DNA from: JBHHXG01 sp046756985
GTDB taxonomy: Bacteria > Pseudomonadota > Zetaproteobacteria > Mariprofundales > Mariprofundaceae
Length of the DNA stretch: 26,067 nucleotides
NCBI GenBank assembly: GCA_046756985.1
Contig: JBHHXG010000021.1
Coordinates: 1 to 26,067, forward strand
Direction: 5' to 3'
Shown: one piece after another, positions 14,948 to 22,641 of the stretch
Numbering within the stretch: the stretch's first letter is position 1
How the letters are laid out: the number at the start of each line of letters is the position of its first letter
Position numbers and translations under genes: made by a program
The notes under the pieces: model-generated
The model's input: only the letters and a program-made list of their open reading frames with translations
Told to the model about the DNA's origin: nothing
Database searches by the model: none

Positions 14948-15319
14948 TTACAGGGTCTTCAGGAACTCGATGACCTTGTCGGCCTTCGCGCCCTTCAGCT
15001 TCTGCGGCGGCATCTTGGTCTTGCCTCCGGCGGCTTTGGCAACGCCCTTGGAGTTTTCAATCCATGCCTTCAGATTGCACGGATTCCAGGTGGCGCCGGC
15101 TTCATTCTGGGCCTTCAGGTAAGAACCGTACTTAAAGCCTTCAACAGAACCGATTTTACGGCCCATGATACCTTTCAGGCCAGGACCCGTCTTTTTCTTC
15201 GTCTTATCAAAGTAATGGCACGCCTTACACTTGCCTTCCGGACCCGCGATGGCGTTGGTTGCAGCAAAGCCGCCTGCCAAAAATGCAGCTGCTGCTGCGA
15301 TCATAAGCATTTTCTTCAT
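14948..15319 (-). CDS. Periplasmic class I cytochrome c, monohaem
   Basis: This is a small soluble electron carrier, exported by Sec and matured in the periplasm. The 123-residue precursor has a signal peptide (MKKMLMIAAAAAFLAGG, cut near AIA-GPEG). A single CKACH haem site lies at residues 31-35 and the probable distal ligand is Met103 in KTKMPPQKLKG. GPGLKGIMGRKIGSVEGFKYG is the usual mitochondrial-type/c2-like core. An extra cysteine (Cys81 in NPCNLKAW) stands where related proteins usually have aspartate or threonine. AGGAGGAG precedes the ATG. It is probably monocistronic. Redox partners are not identifiable from the neighbours. Confidence 0.93.
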   Translation of the reverse strand: MKKMLMIAAAAAFLAGGFAATNAIAGPEGKCKACHYFDKTKKKTGPGLKGIMGRKIGSVEGFKYGSYLKAQNEAGATWNPCNLKAWIENSKGVAKAAGGKTKMPPQKLKGAKADKVIEFLKTL

Positions 15320-15344
15320 ATTTAAATCTCCTCCTAAGTGTTGA

Positions 15345-15412
15345 TTTCGGGACGGGCTTGCTACCGCAAGTTTTTCGTCAGTGCAAGTGTAAGATTTACA
15401 ACCATCCCGAAA
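15345..15412. repeat. Inverted repeat upstream of the cytochrome c gene
   Basis: TTTCGGGACGG (15345-15355) and CCATCCCGAAA (15402-15412) are complementary over 11 positions with one G-T pair, 46 nt apart. A smaller CTTGC/GCAAG hairpin followed by TTTTT on the plus strand lies between them. The region spans the end of clpB and the cytochrome leader, so it may be an mRNA structure or an operator. Confidence 0.4.
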
Positions 15413-15442
15413 CAGAGGGAAGAAATACGCCTGTAGAGGAAA

Positions 15443-18049
15443 TCATCCCCCGATACTGCAAACAAGCTGCCCATCTTTGATATCTACGGTGACCGTGCCC
15501 CCTTGGCTGTAATCGCCGGCTATCAGCACACGGGCAATCGGCGTTTCTACACGCTGCTGGATAAACCGCTTTAACGGCCTTGCCCCGAATACCGGATCAT
15601 AGCCTTCGCAGGCAATCAGCTCGCCTGCCTTTTTGCTGACATCCAGCGACAGCCCTTTTGTGGCCAGACGCTGCCTGAGCTCGATCAGCAGCAAGTCCAC
15701 AATCCGGCCAATTTCATCCGCATGCAGTGGCTTGAACAGCACCGTATCATCAATCCGGTTCAGGAACTCGGGCCTGAAATGACTCCGCAACGCCTCCATC
15801 ACCTGATCGCGGGCGCCATCGGTGATATGGCCCGTATCATCAATGCCATCCTGCAGATTCTGGCTGCCGATATTGCTGGTCATGATCACAATCGTGTTGC
15901 GGAAACTGACCGTACGGCCGTGACTGTCGGTCAGTCGGCCGTCATCAAGCAGTTGCAGCAGGATATTGAACACATCCGGATGCGCCTTCTCGATTTCGTC
16001 AAACAGCAACACCGAATACGGCTTGCGACGCGCCGCTTCGGTCAGCTGGCCGCCCTGTTCAAAGCCGATATATCCGGGCGGCGCGCCGACAAGTCGCGAG
16101 ACAGCATGCTTTTCCATGTATTCGCTCATATCGATGCGCACCATATTTTCTTCACTATCAAAAAGACTGGCTGCAAGGGTGCGCGCCAGTTCCGTCTTGC
16201 CGACACCGGTGGGGCCGAGAAACAGAAATGATCCGATCGGTCGTTTCGGGTCCTTGATGCCGGCCCGCGCTCTGAGAACAGCATCGGCCACCGCGCTAAC
16301 CGCCTCATCCTGGCCGACAACACGTTCATGCAGAACCGAATCCAGGCGCAGAAGCTTTTCACGCTCGCCTTCCATCAGGCGAGTGACGGGAATGTGGGTC
16401 CAACGGGCAACAACGCTGGCGATTTCCTCTTCGGTCACTTCTTCCTGAAGCAGGGATGATGCATCCGATGTAGCCGCAGCCTTCTCGATCCCGGCCAGTT
16501 CCTTCTCGAGTTTCGGAAGCGTGCCGTGCCGCAATTCAGCAACCTTGTCCAGGTTGTAGTCCCGCTCGGCTGCCTCGATGTCAAGCCGTACCTGTTCAAT
16601 CTGCTCGCGCAGCGCCTGCACCCTGCCAATGGATTTCTTTTCCTTTTCCCACTGTGCTTGCATGGCATCGCGCTCGGCCTTCAGGTCGGCCAGTTCCTTT
16701 TTCAGCGCCTTCAGCCGTTCCTTGCTGGCCTTGTCCTTTTCCTTTTTCAACGCCGTCTCTTCAATTTCTAAACGCATCGTGCGGCGCGTAATCTCGTCGA
16801 GCTCGGCAGGCAGCGAGTCAATCTCAGTGCGGATCGAAGCACAGGCCTCATCTACCAGATCAATGGCCTTGTCCGGCAGGAAACGGTCGGAAATATAACG
16901 ATCGGACAGCGTTGCTGCTGCTACCAGAGCTGCGTCCTGAATGCGTACGCCGTGATGGAGTTCGAAGCGCTCTTTTAACCCACGCAGGATGGAAATTGTA
17001 TCCTCGACATCCGGCGCATCCACCATCACCGGCTGGAAGCGCCGCTCAAGCGCCGCGTCTTTCTCGATATGCTGGCGATATTCATCCAGTGTCGTTGCAC
17101 CGACACAGTGCAGCTCACCCCGGGCCAGCATTGGCTTGAGCATATTGCCGGCATCGGTCGAGCCCTCCGTTTTTCCGGCGCCAACAATTGTATGCAATTC
17201 ATCAATAAACAGAATCACGCGGCCTTCGGATTCCTTGATTTCTTTCAGTACCGCCTTCAGCCGTTCTTCGAACTCACCACGATACTTGGCGCCGGCCATC
17301 AGTGCGGTCATATCCAGCGCGAAAATCGTGCGATGCTTCAGCCCCTCAGGCACATCACCAGACAGGATGCGTTGTGCCAAACCCTCGGCAATGGCGGTCT
17401 TGCCCACCCCGGGCTCACCGATCAGCACTGGGTTATTCTTGGTCTTGCGGGACAGAATGCGGATAATACTGCGAATTTCACCGTCCCGGCCGATGACCGG
17501 ATCGAGCTTGCCGGCACGTGCCATCTCGACAAGGTCTGTGCCGTATTTCTGCAGGGCTTCGTAGGCAGCCTCCGGAGAATCAGTTGTAACGCGTTGATGG
17601 CCGCGAACCGATTCCAGCGCGTTCAGGAAACGTTCGCGGGTCACGCCCAGTTCGCTGAGAATTTTGCCCGCATCGGTGCTTTCCTTCTCTTCGATAAAGG
17701 CCAGCAGCAGATGCTCGACAGATATGTATTCGTCCTGCATGCCGGTGGCCTCATCCGCAGCCTTCACCATTAAACCGTTCAACCGCTGCGTGATATAGAC
17801 CTTGCCCACTTCAGATGTACCGCCAGTCACTTTTGGTCGTTTGGATAATGACTGCTGTACACGCGCCTTCATCGTATCCAGCGAAACATCCATGCGCTCA
17901 ATCAGACGCGGTGCAAGACCTTCTTCCTGTGCCAGCAACTCAGCCAGCAGATGTTCGCCATCCACTTCCTGATGGGAAAGGCGCATGGCAAGGCTCTGCG
18001 CCGATGCCAGCGCCTCGCGTACCTTCTGTGTCATCTGGTTCATATCCAT
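15443..18049 (-). CDS. clpB: ATP-dependent disaggregase ClpB
   Basis: ClpB is a hexameric Hsp100 chaperone that, with DnaK, pulls polypeptides out of aggregates. The 868-residue product has the standard architecture. The N-domain (about 1-145) holds two Clp repeats. Next is AAA+ D1 with Walker A GEPGVGKT at 211-218 and Walker B VILFIDELHT, then a long charged coiled-coil M-domain (about 405-525). AAA+ D2 has Walker A GPTGVGKT near 605 and PPGYIGFEQGG pore loop, and the C-domain contains FRPEFLNRIDD. There is no ClpP-binding IGF loop context, as expected. GGAG lies 10 nt before the ATG; a second ATG is two codons in. A sigma-32-type promoter precedes it. Confidence 0.97.
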   Translation of the reverse strand: MDMNQMTQKVREALASAQSLAMRLSHQEVDGEHLLAELLAQEEGLAPRLIERMDVSLDTMKARVQQSLSKRPKVTGGTSEVGKVYITQRLNGLMVKAADEATGMQDEYISVEHLLLAFIEEKESTDAGKILSELGVTRERFLNALESVRGHQRVTTDSPEAAYEALQKYGTDLVEMARAGKLDPVIGRDGEIRSIIRILSRKTKNNPVLIGEPGVGKTAIAEGLAQRILSGDVPEGLKHRTIFALDMTALMAGAKYRGEFEERLKAVLKEIKESEGRVILFIDELHTIVGAGKTEGSTDAGNMLKPMLARGELHCVGATTLDEYRQHIEKDAALERRFQPVMVDAPDVEDTISILRGLKERFELHHGVRIQDAALVAAATLSDRYISDRFLPDKAIDLVDEACASIRTEIDSLPAELDEITRRTMRLEIEETALKKEKDKASKERLKALKKELADLKAERDAMQAQWEKEKKSIGRVQALREQIEQVRLDIEAAERDYNLDKVAELRHGTLPKLEKELAGIEKAAATSDASSLLQEEVTEEEIASVVARWTHIPVTRLMEGEREKLLRLDSVLHERVVGQDEAVSAVADAVLRARAGIKDPKRPIGSFLFLGPTGVGKTELARTLAASLFDSEENMVRIDMSEYMEKHAVSRLVGAPPGYIGFEQGGQLTEAARRKPYSVLLFDEIEKAHPDVFNILLQLLDDGRLTDSHGRTVSFRNTIVIMTSNIGSQNLQDGIDDTGHITDGARDQVMEALRSHFRPEFLNRIDDTVLFKPLHADEIGRIVDLLLIELRQRLATKGLSLDVSKKAGELIACEGYDPVFGARPLKRFIQQRVETPIARVLIAGDYSQGGTVTVDIKDGQLVCSIGG

Positions 18050-18085
18050 TTCAAACTGGCTCCATATTCATGGCTTCACCTGGAT

Positions 18086-18114
18086 ATATGGGGGCGCCGG
18101 CATGAGATTGCAAG
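18086..18114 (-). promoter_or_regulatory. Sigma-32-type heat-shock promoter of clpB
   Basis: On the minus strand CTTGCAA (18108-18114) and CCCCATAT (18086-18093) are separated by 14 bp. The RpoH consensus is CTTGAAA and CCCCATNT with a 13-15 bp spacer, so only one position deviates. Transcription would start about 30 nt before the clpB ATG, in the short gap after the hybrid kinase gene. Confidence 0.8.
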
Positions 18115-18139
18115 GCCCGCCATGTGGCAGATTTCTGAG

Positions 18140-20785
18140 TCAGGTGGCTTCGGAGGGCAGCAGCATGTCGATCTTTCCAAGCAGCTCCTCATAGGTGAAC
18201 GGCTTGCGAACAAACCCGGACAGACCGAAATACGCCAGCTTGTTTCTGGCATCGGCCTCGACATATCCGCTACTGAGAATAATAGGAAGATCGTTCCGGA
18301 TTTCGCGCATAGCATGAAAGGCCTGTTCCCCGTCCATGCGTGGCATACTCAAATCCAGCAAAACCAGTGAAATTTTTTCGGCATGTTGGCGCAGGGTTTC
18401 AACACCATGCAGGCCGTCATTTGCAGTGATCACCTCAAGGCCTGCCCGTCTGAGCATCTGTCCCGCCACATCCCGTACCGGCTTTTCATCATCCACGACC
18501 AGCACCGTGCCCTGAAATGAGTCTCTCACCGGAAACTGCGCAGTTCCGTCAACGGCGCATGCCTCGAGTTTGCCCACCGGCAGATAAACAACAAAACGCG
18601 TACCCTTGCCCGGCTCGCTTTCCAGCAGCACATTGCCGTGATGGCTGCGCACAATGCCCAACATGGCTGCAAGCCCCAGTCCGGTGCCGGCAGGTTTGGT
18701 GGTAAAAAAAGGATCAAAAATACGGCGCTGTGTTGCCGCATCCATACCGCAGCCGGAATCGGATATCTCCACAGACACATATTCTCCCGCTGCCAGATTG
18801 CCGTGCAGCAACATGCCCGACAATTCCCGCTGACTGAGCTGTACAACGCCGGTGCGCAGATGAATCGTGCCCGATCCTTCTTCCAGGGCATCGGATGCAT
18901 TGGTGATCAGGTTCATGACGATTTGACTGATCTGGTTGCGATCGCCATGTACTGTGGGCAGATCATCGCTGAATTCACATTCCAGCATCGCACCCTTGCT
19001 GATGACGGTTTTCAACAGCGATTCGGTCTCACGAACGAGATGATTCATGTTCACTTCCGCCATCTCGAATTTGCCCTTGCCGGCATAGGCAAGCATCTGG
19101 CCGACAAGCCCTGATCCACGCTTCGCTGACTTGGTGATTTGATGCAGGGGCTCACGCAGTTCACTTTGCGGCGGAATATCCAGCAACATCAGCTCCGCAT
19201 TGCCCAGTACACCAACGAGGAGATTATTGAAATCATGTGCAATACCGCCTGCCAGCAGGCCGATACTTTCCATTTTCTGGACCTGTTGAAGCTGTTCGGC
19301 CAGATGCTGGCGTTCTGCCTCTGCCTGTTTCTTTTCAGTGATATCGCGAACAACGCCTTCGACACCAGTGATCACGCCGTTGTCATCATAGCAATACTGG
19401 GAACTGGCAGAGACCCAGAGCGGTGTCCCGTCCCGGCGCTTAAGTTGAGTTTCAAAATTTGTAATGCATCCGCCACTTTCCGCCAGCGCCTGAAGAAACT
19501 TGGTTCGGCCATCATCTTCCAGATACAGTGATGCCAGCTCTCTGCCAATGAGCTCTTCACGAGTATATCCCAGCAGCTTTTCTGCCGAAACAGAGGCCCA
19601 GGTGATCAATCCTTCACTGTTGGCCCGGTAATAGGTGTCCTGCATATTATCCAGAATGGACTTGAATTCCTGGTATGCCCCATCCAACTCCGCCGTCCGG
19701 GAGCGCACGCTGCGCCGCAATTGCAGAATATAGACTGTAAATATCAGAAATAGCAGCAGAACCGATCCGGCGATCAATTCCAGTTGGTGCTCACCCGCAT
19801 AGTCCATCAACCCGGGTTTCGGCTGATACAGGAAGCCCTGCCAGTCGATATCTGCATCCAGCAGTCCTTGCTGCTGAAAGGTAGTGGCCACTTCCTGCCA
19901 GCGTTTGGGGTTGGAAAAACCCACTGGCACAACATCAGGCAGCATCAAATCGTGGATGGCCTTGGCCTCGAACAGCAGATGAGATCGCGACTTGTGCTGC
20001 GTGTCGTACTTGCGCTTGATGAGCTCAATGATTTCTTCCATATGCTCAAGTGCATATTCCCATCCCTTCAGGGTAGCGCGACGGAACGCAGCGGTCCGCT
20101 CGGGATGATTGTTCACCTCACTCCCGGTGGTGACCAGCGTATCGCCGTAAAAATCAATGCCGTAATCCATCGGGCGGAATGTCCGGAAGGGAATGCCATG
20201 CTGTTCGAGCCTGAAACCCTCATTGGTGCTATAGCCCGGAAATGCATCGGTACGGTCTTCGATGAGGTCATCAATGCTACCAATTAGCTGCCGATTGAAG
20301 TCTTGGGAATGAATCCCGAAGTGCTGTAGGACGGCCAATACTTCAATGGTCAGAAAACCTTTTTGCAGCATAACGCGCCGGCCACGCAGATCAGCCGGCG
20401 TATGGATGTCGGCCCGGGTGTAAATCACCTGTGGCGAATGCTGAAAAATGCTGGCCAGAATAACAATGGGCTTGCCCTCGGCACGGTAAAGAACCGCCCC
20501 GGCATCGGCCACAGCATAATCAACCTGTCCGGCAAGTAATTTATCAACCGGCGGGTGCTCCGGTCCCCCCTCAATCAGACGGACATTAAGTCCTTCGTCC
20601 GCATAAAACCCCTTTTCAAGCGCGGCATAATAACCTGCAAACTGAAACTGATGTTTCCACTTGAGTTGTAGGGAAACCGGCTCCAGATTGCTGGTGTTCG
20701 CAGCCAGGACAGACCCTTGCCAGATTATAGCGGAGGCAAAGAAAAACAGCCCATACAGGCTGTATCTGAGCACCTTTTCTCTCAT
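18140..20785 (-). CDS. Hybrid sensor histidine kinase with THI5/NMT1-like periplasmic domain, PAS and receiver
   Basis: The 881-residue product has an N-terminal hydrophobic segment (about residues 8-28). A THI5/NMT1-like substrate-binding domain follows (about 30-325: LQLKWKHQFQFAGYYAALEK, VDYAVADAGAVLYRAEGKP, LRGRRVMLQKGF). Next are a membrane helix (about 338-358), PAS (about 370-485), HisKA with GGIAHDFNNLL (His about 517), HATPase (NLITNASDAL, SDSGCGMD, GTGLGLAAMLGIV) and a C-terminal receiver (VLVVDDEKPV, LLDLSMPRMDG, LSSGY, RKPF). Known relatives of the outer domain bind thiamine precursors or other small heterocycles, so it probably senses a small molecule in the periplasm. The ATG at 20785 is preferred; the frame extends upstream over the preceding gene's end. 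A phosphorelay output is not encoded next to it unless it is the AAA+ regulator. Confidence 0.9.
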   Translation of the reverse strand: MREKVLRYSLYGLFFFASAIIWQGSVLAANTSNLEPVSLQLKWKHQFQFAGYYAALEKGFYADEGLNVRLIEGGPEHPPVDKLLAGQVDYAVADAGAVLYRAEGKPIVILASIFQHSPQVIYTRADIHTPADLRGRRVMLQKGFLTIEVLAVLQHFGIHSQDFNRQLIGSIDDLIEDRTDAFPGYSTNEGFRLEQHGIPFRTFRPMDYGIDFYGDTLVTTGSEVNNHPERTAAFRRATLKGWEYALEHMEEIIELIKRKYDTQHKSRSHLLFEAKAIHDLMLPDVVPVGFSNPKRWQEVATTFQQQGLLDADIDWQGFLYQPKPGLMDYAGEHQLELIAGSVLLLFLIFTVYILQLRRSVRSRTAELDGAYQEFKSILDNMQDTYYRANSEGLITWASVSAEKLLGYTREELIGRELASLYLEDDGRTKFLQALAESGGCITNFETQLKRRDGTPLWVSASSQYCYDDNGVITGVEGVVRDITEKKQAEAERQHLAEQLQQVQKMESIGLLAGGIAHDFNNLLVGVLGNAELMLLDIPPQSELREPLHQITKSAKRGSGLVGQMLAYAGKGKFEMAEVNMNHLVRETESLLKTVISKGAMLECEFSDDLPTVHGDRNQISQIVMNLITNASDALEEGSGTIHLRTGVVQLSQRELSGMLLHGNLAAGEYVSVEISDSGCGMDAATQRRIFDPFFTTKPAGTGLGLAAMLGIVRSHHGNVLLESEPGKGTRFVVYLPVGKLEACAVDGTAQFPVRDSFQGTVLVVDDEKPVRDVAGQMLRRAGLEVITANDGLHGVETLRQHAEKISLVLLDLSMPRMDGEQAFHAMREIRNDLPIILSSGYVEADARNKLAYFGLSGFVRKPFTYEELLGKIDMLLPSEAT

Positions 20786-20840
20786 GGGCGCACTCTGGCT
20801 TCTGTAGCCCTCACGCACAAGTTGAGTCTTTTGGTCAGGG

Positions 20841-21224
20841 TCAGGGAAGCTCGACAACGATGACCGAGACCTTAGCCCTGCCGGCAGGATTGGAATTGGC
20901 AATTTCGACGATCAGATCATACGCCCCCTGGCGATTCGGAAAGGGGAACTGAAACTCATGATCGCGCAGATGAAAACTGCGCGTCCGCTTGATTAGTGTT
21001 TCCTCGTCCTCATGCACGCGAAACACGCTGAAGGTCAGCGGCCCGATCGAATCGGAGACCAGCGTGATTTCATAATTACCGGGCCGGTTTGGCAAATCAA
21101 ATAACTCACGCATGTTCTGATAGGCGGATACATTGACATCGCGGAAGTACAGATACTCCTTGTCTTCCGCCAGAGCGGACAACGGCAGGCTGCACAGAGC
21201 GAGGACCAACCATAACCGTTTCAT
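20841..21224 (-). CDS. Small secreted beta-rich protein of unknown function
   Basis: The 127-residue precursor has a clear signal peptide (MKRLWLVLALCSLPLS, cut after ALA). The mature part of about 108 residues alternates short hydrophobic strands: YLYFRDVNV, GNYEITLVSD, PLTFSVFRVHEDEE, QFPFPNRQGAYDLIVEIA and AKVSVIVVEL, which suggests an all-beta, perhaps Ig-like, fold. It has no cysteine after cleavage. The ATG at 21224 overlaps the stop of the AAA+ regulator (ATGA) and has GGAGGA upstream, so translation is coupled. It ends 55 nt before the hybrid kinase. I do not recognise a family; position suggests a periplasmic accessory of the two kinases. Confidence 0.8.
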   Translation of the reverse strand: MKRLWLVLALCSLPLSALAEDKEYLYFRDVNVSAYQNMRELFDLPNRPGNYEITLVSDSIGPLTFSVFRVHEDEETLIKRTRSFHLRDHEFQFPFPNRQGAYDLIVEIANSNPAGRAKVSVIVVELP

Positions 21225-22639
21225 GCTTCCTCCTGCCCCTGCACATCGTATTTGTCGCATAGATAGCGCATCTTGTCCTTCGCACGCTCGCCGAATCCAA
21301 GCCAGCGGCCGGCCCGGGCCTTGACGTTCCCGTTGCGCTCCAGCGCAACCAGCAGCAATTGCTTTTCAAATTCCGTAACGGCCTTTTCAGCATGAATACC
21401 CGAATCGGGAAGGCTGTCAAGCCATGCCTGAAGATAATCCCCTGCTTCCTTATCCGTACGCGGACCGGCCAAGGAAGGTAATGACTCAATCGTATCGCCT
21501 TCGGCCAGTACCACGGCACGCTCGATCACGTTCTCCAGCTCACGAACATTGCCGGGCCAGCTGTAGCGATGCATCTGTTCATTCACCGCTGTCGAGAAAC
21601 TCCCGATCTGCTTCCCGCACAATGCACTCTTCTGCAATAGAAACCGCTCCGCCAGCTGCAGAATATCTTCCATATGGTCACGCAACGGAGGCACTTCGAT
21701 TTCGACGACATGAATGCGGTAATACAGATCGTCACGAAACGCCCCATCAGCAACAAGCGCTTCCAGATCGGATCGGGTTGAACAAATCAGCCTGACATCA
21801 CAGCGGATGACAGAGTCGCCGCCAAGGCGTGAAAACTCACCGTTCTCCAGAACGCGAAGCAGCTTGCCCTGTACCGACAAGGGAAGCTCCGCCACCTCAT
21901 CGAAGAACAGTGTTCCGCCCGAGGCGCGCTCAAACCAACCCAGTTTCCGTTTGCCTGCTCCGGCAAAGGCACCTTTTTCATGGCCGAATAGCTCCGACTC
22001 CAGGTGCTCGGCCGTCATGGCCGCACAGTTGATGGCGATGAACGGCTCATCGGCACGCGGGCTCTGGGCATGCAGACTGCGCGCCACAAGCTCCTTACCG
22101 GTACCGGTTTCACCCCTGATCAGCACCGTTGATGGCGCCGGCGCGACCTGTGTAACCAGATTGCGCAAGTCTTCCATCTGCGCCGAATCTCCGAAAATCT
22201 CGGTTCCCACACGGACATCGAGCATGCGCTTGAGTTCCTGCTCCCGCACCTTCTGCCAGCGCGACTCCATGGCGCGGTTGATCGTATCGCGCACCTCGTC
22301 CGGATCGAATGGCTTGCCGAAAAAATCAATCGCACCGGATTTGCGGGCGCGTACAGCCAGGGCATGCTCATCATGGCCTGTCACTACCACGACCGAAATA
22401 TCCGGATTATCCTTACCAAGATTTTCAAGATATTGCATCCCAATCTCAGGATTGTCGGGCTCGGGAGGCAAGGCAAGGTCCAGTACCATCAGATCGACGC
22501 GGTGGCCCGACAGTATCTCTTCCGCCGCTTTTACATCGCCTGCTTCCAGAATCTGATATTGATCCTTGAGCAATAATTTAAGATTCAGGCGATTGATTTC
22601 ATTATCGTCCACAACCAGCACGACACGCTGCATCACCAT
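21221..22639 (-). CDS. PrsR-like AAA+ response regulator (NtrC family, variant GAFAGA loop)
   Basis: The 472-residue product has a receiver (about 4-125; VVDDNEINR, Asp54 in VLDLALPPEP, TGHD, GKPFD). The AAA+ domain has Walker A GETGTGKE at 176-183, Walker B GGTLFFDEV and the ENVIERAV region, and a short C-terminal helix-turn-helix follows (ALERNGNVKARAGRWLGFGE). LALPPEPDNPEIGMQYLE and GAIDFFGKPFDPDEV resemble PrsR, the regulator of exosortase/PEP-CTERM clusters. The sigma-54 contact loop reads GAFAGA (223-228) instead of GAFTGA, and the helix-turn-helix is atypical. GGAGG precedes the ATG, 2 nt after the upstream kinase stop. The PrsR link is inferred by resemblance. Confidence 0.88.
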   Translation of the reverse strand: MVMQRVVLVVDDNEINRLNLKLLLKDQYQILEAGDVKAAEEILSGHRVDLMVLDLALPPEPDNPEIGMQYLENLGKDNPDISVVVVTGHDEHALAVRARKSGAIDFFGKPFDPDEVRDTINRAMESRWQKVREQELKRMLDVRVGTEIFGDSAQMEDLRNLVTQVAPAPSTVLIRGETGTGKELVARSLHAQSPRADEPFIAINCAAMTAEHLESELFGHEKGAFAGAGKRKLGWFERASGGTLFFDEVAELPLSVQGKLLRVLENGEFSRLGGDSVIRCDVRLICSTRSDLEALVADGAFRDDLYYRIHVVEIEVPPLRDHMEDILQLAERFLLQKSALCGKQIGSFSTAVNEQMHRYSWPGNVRELENVIERAVVLAEGDTIESLPSLAGPRTDKEAGDYLQAWLDSLPDSGIHAEKAVTEFEKQLLLVALERNGNVKARAGRWLGFGERAKDKMRYLCDKYDVQGQEEA

Positions 22640-22641
22640 GC

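Noticed and set aside
15216..15235. TGGCACG...TTGCC resembling a sigma-54 promoter
   Set aside because: The spacer is 8 nt instead of 4 and it lies within the cytochrome c coding region.
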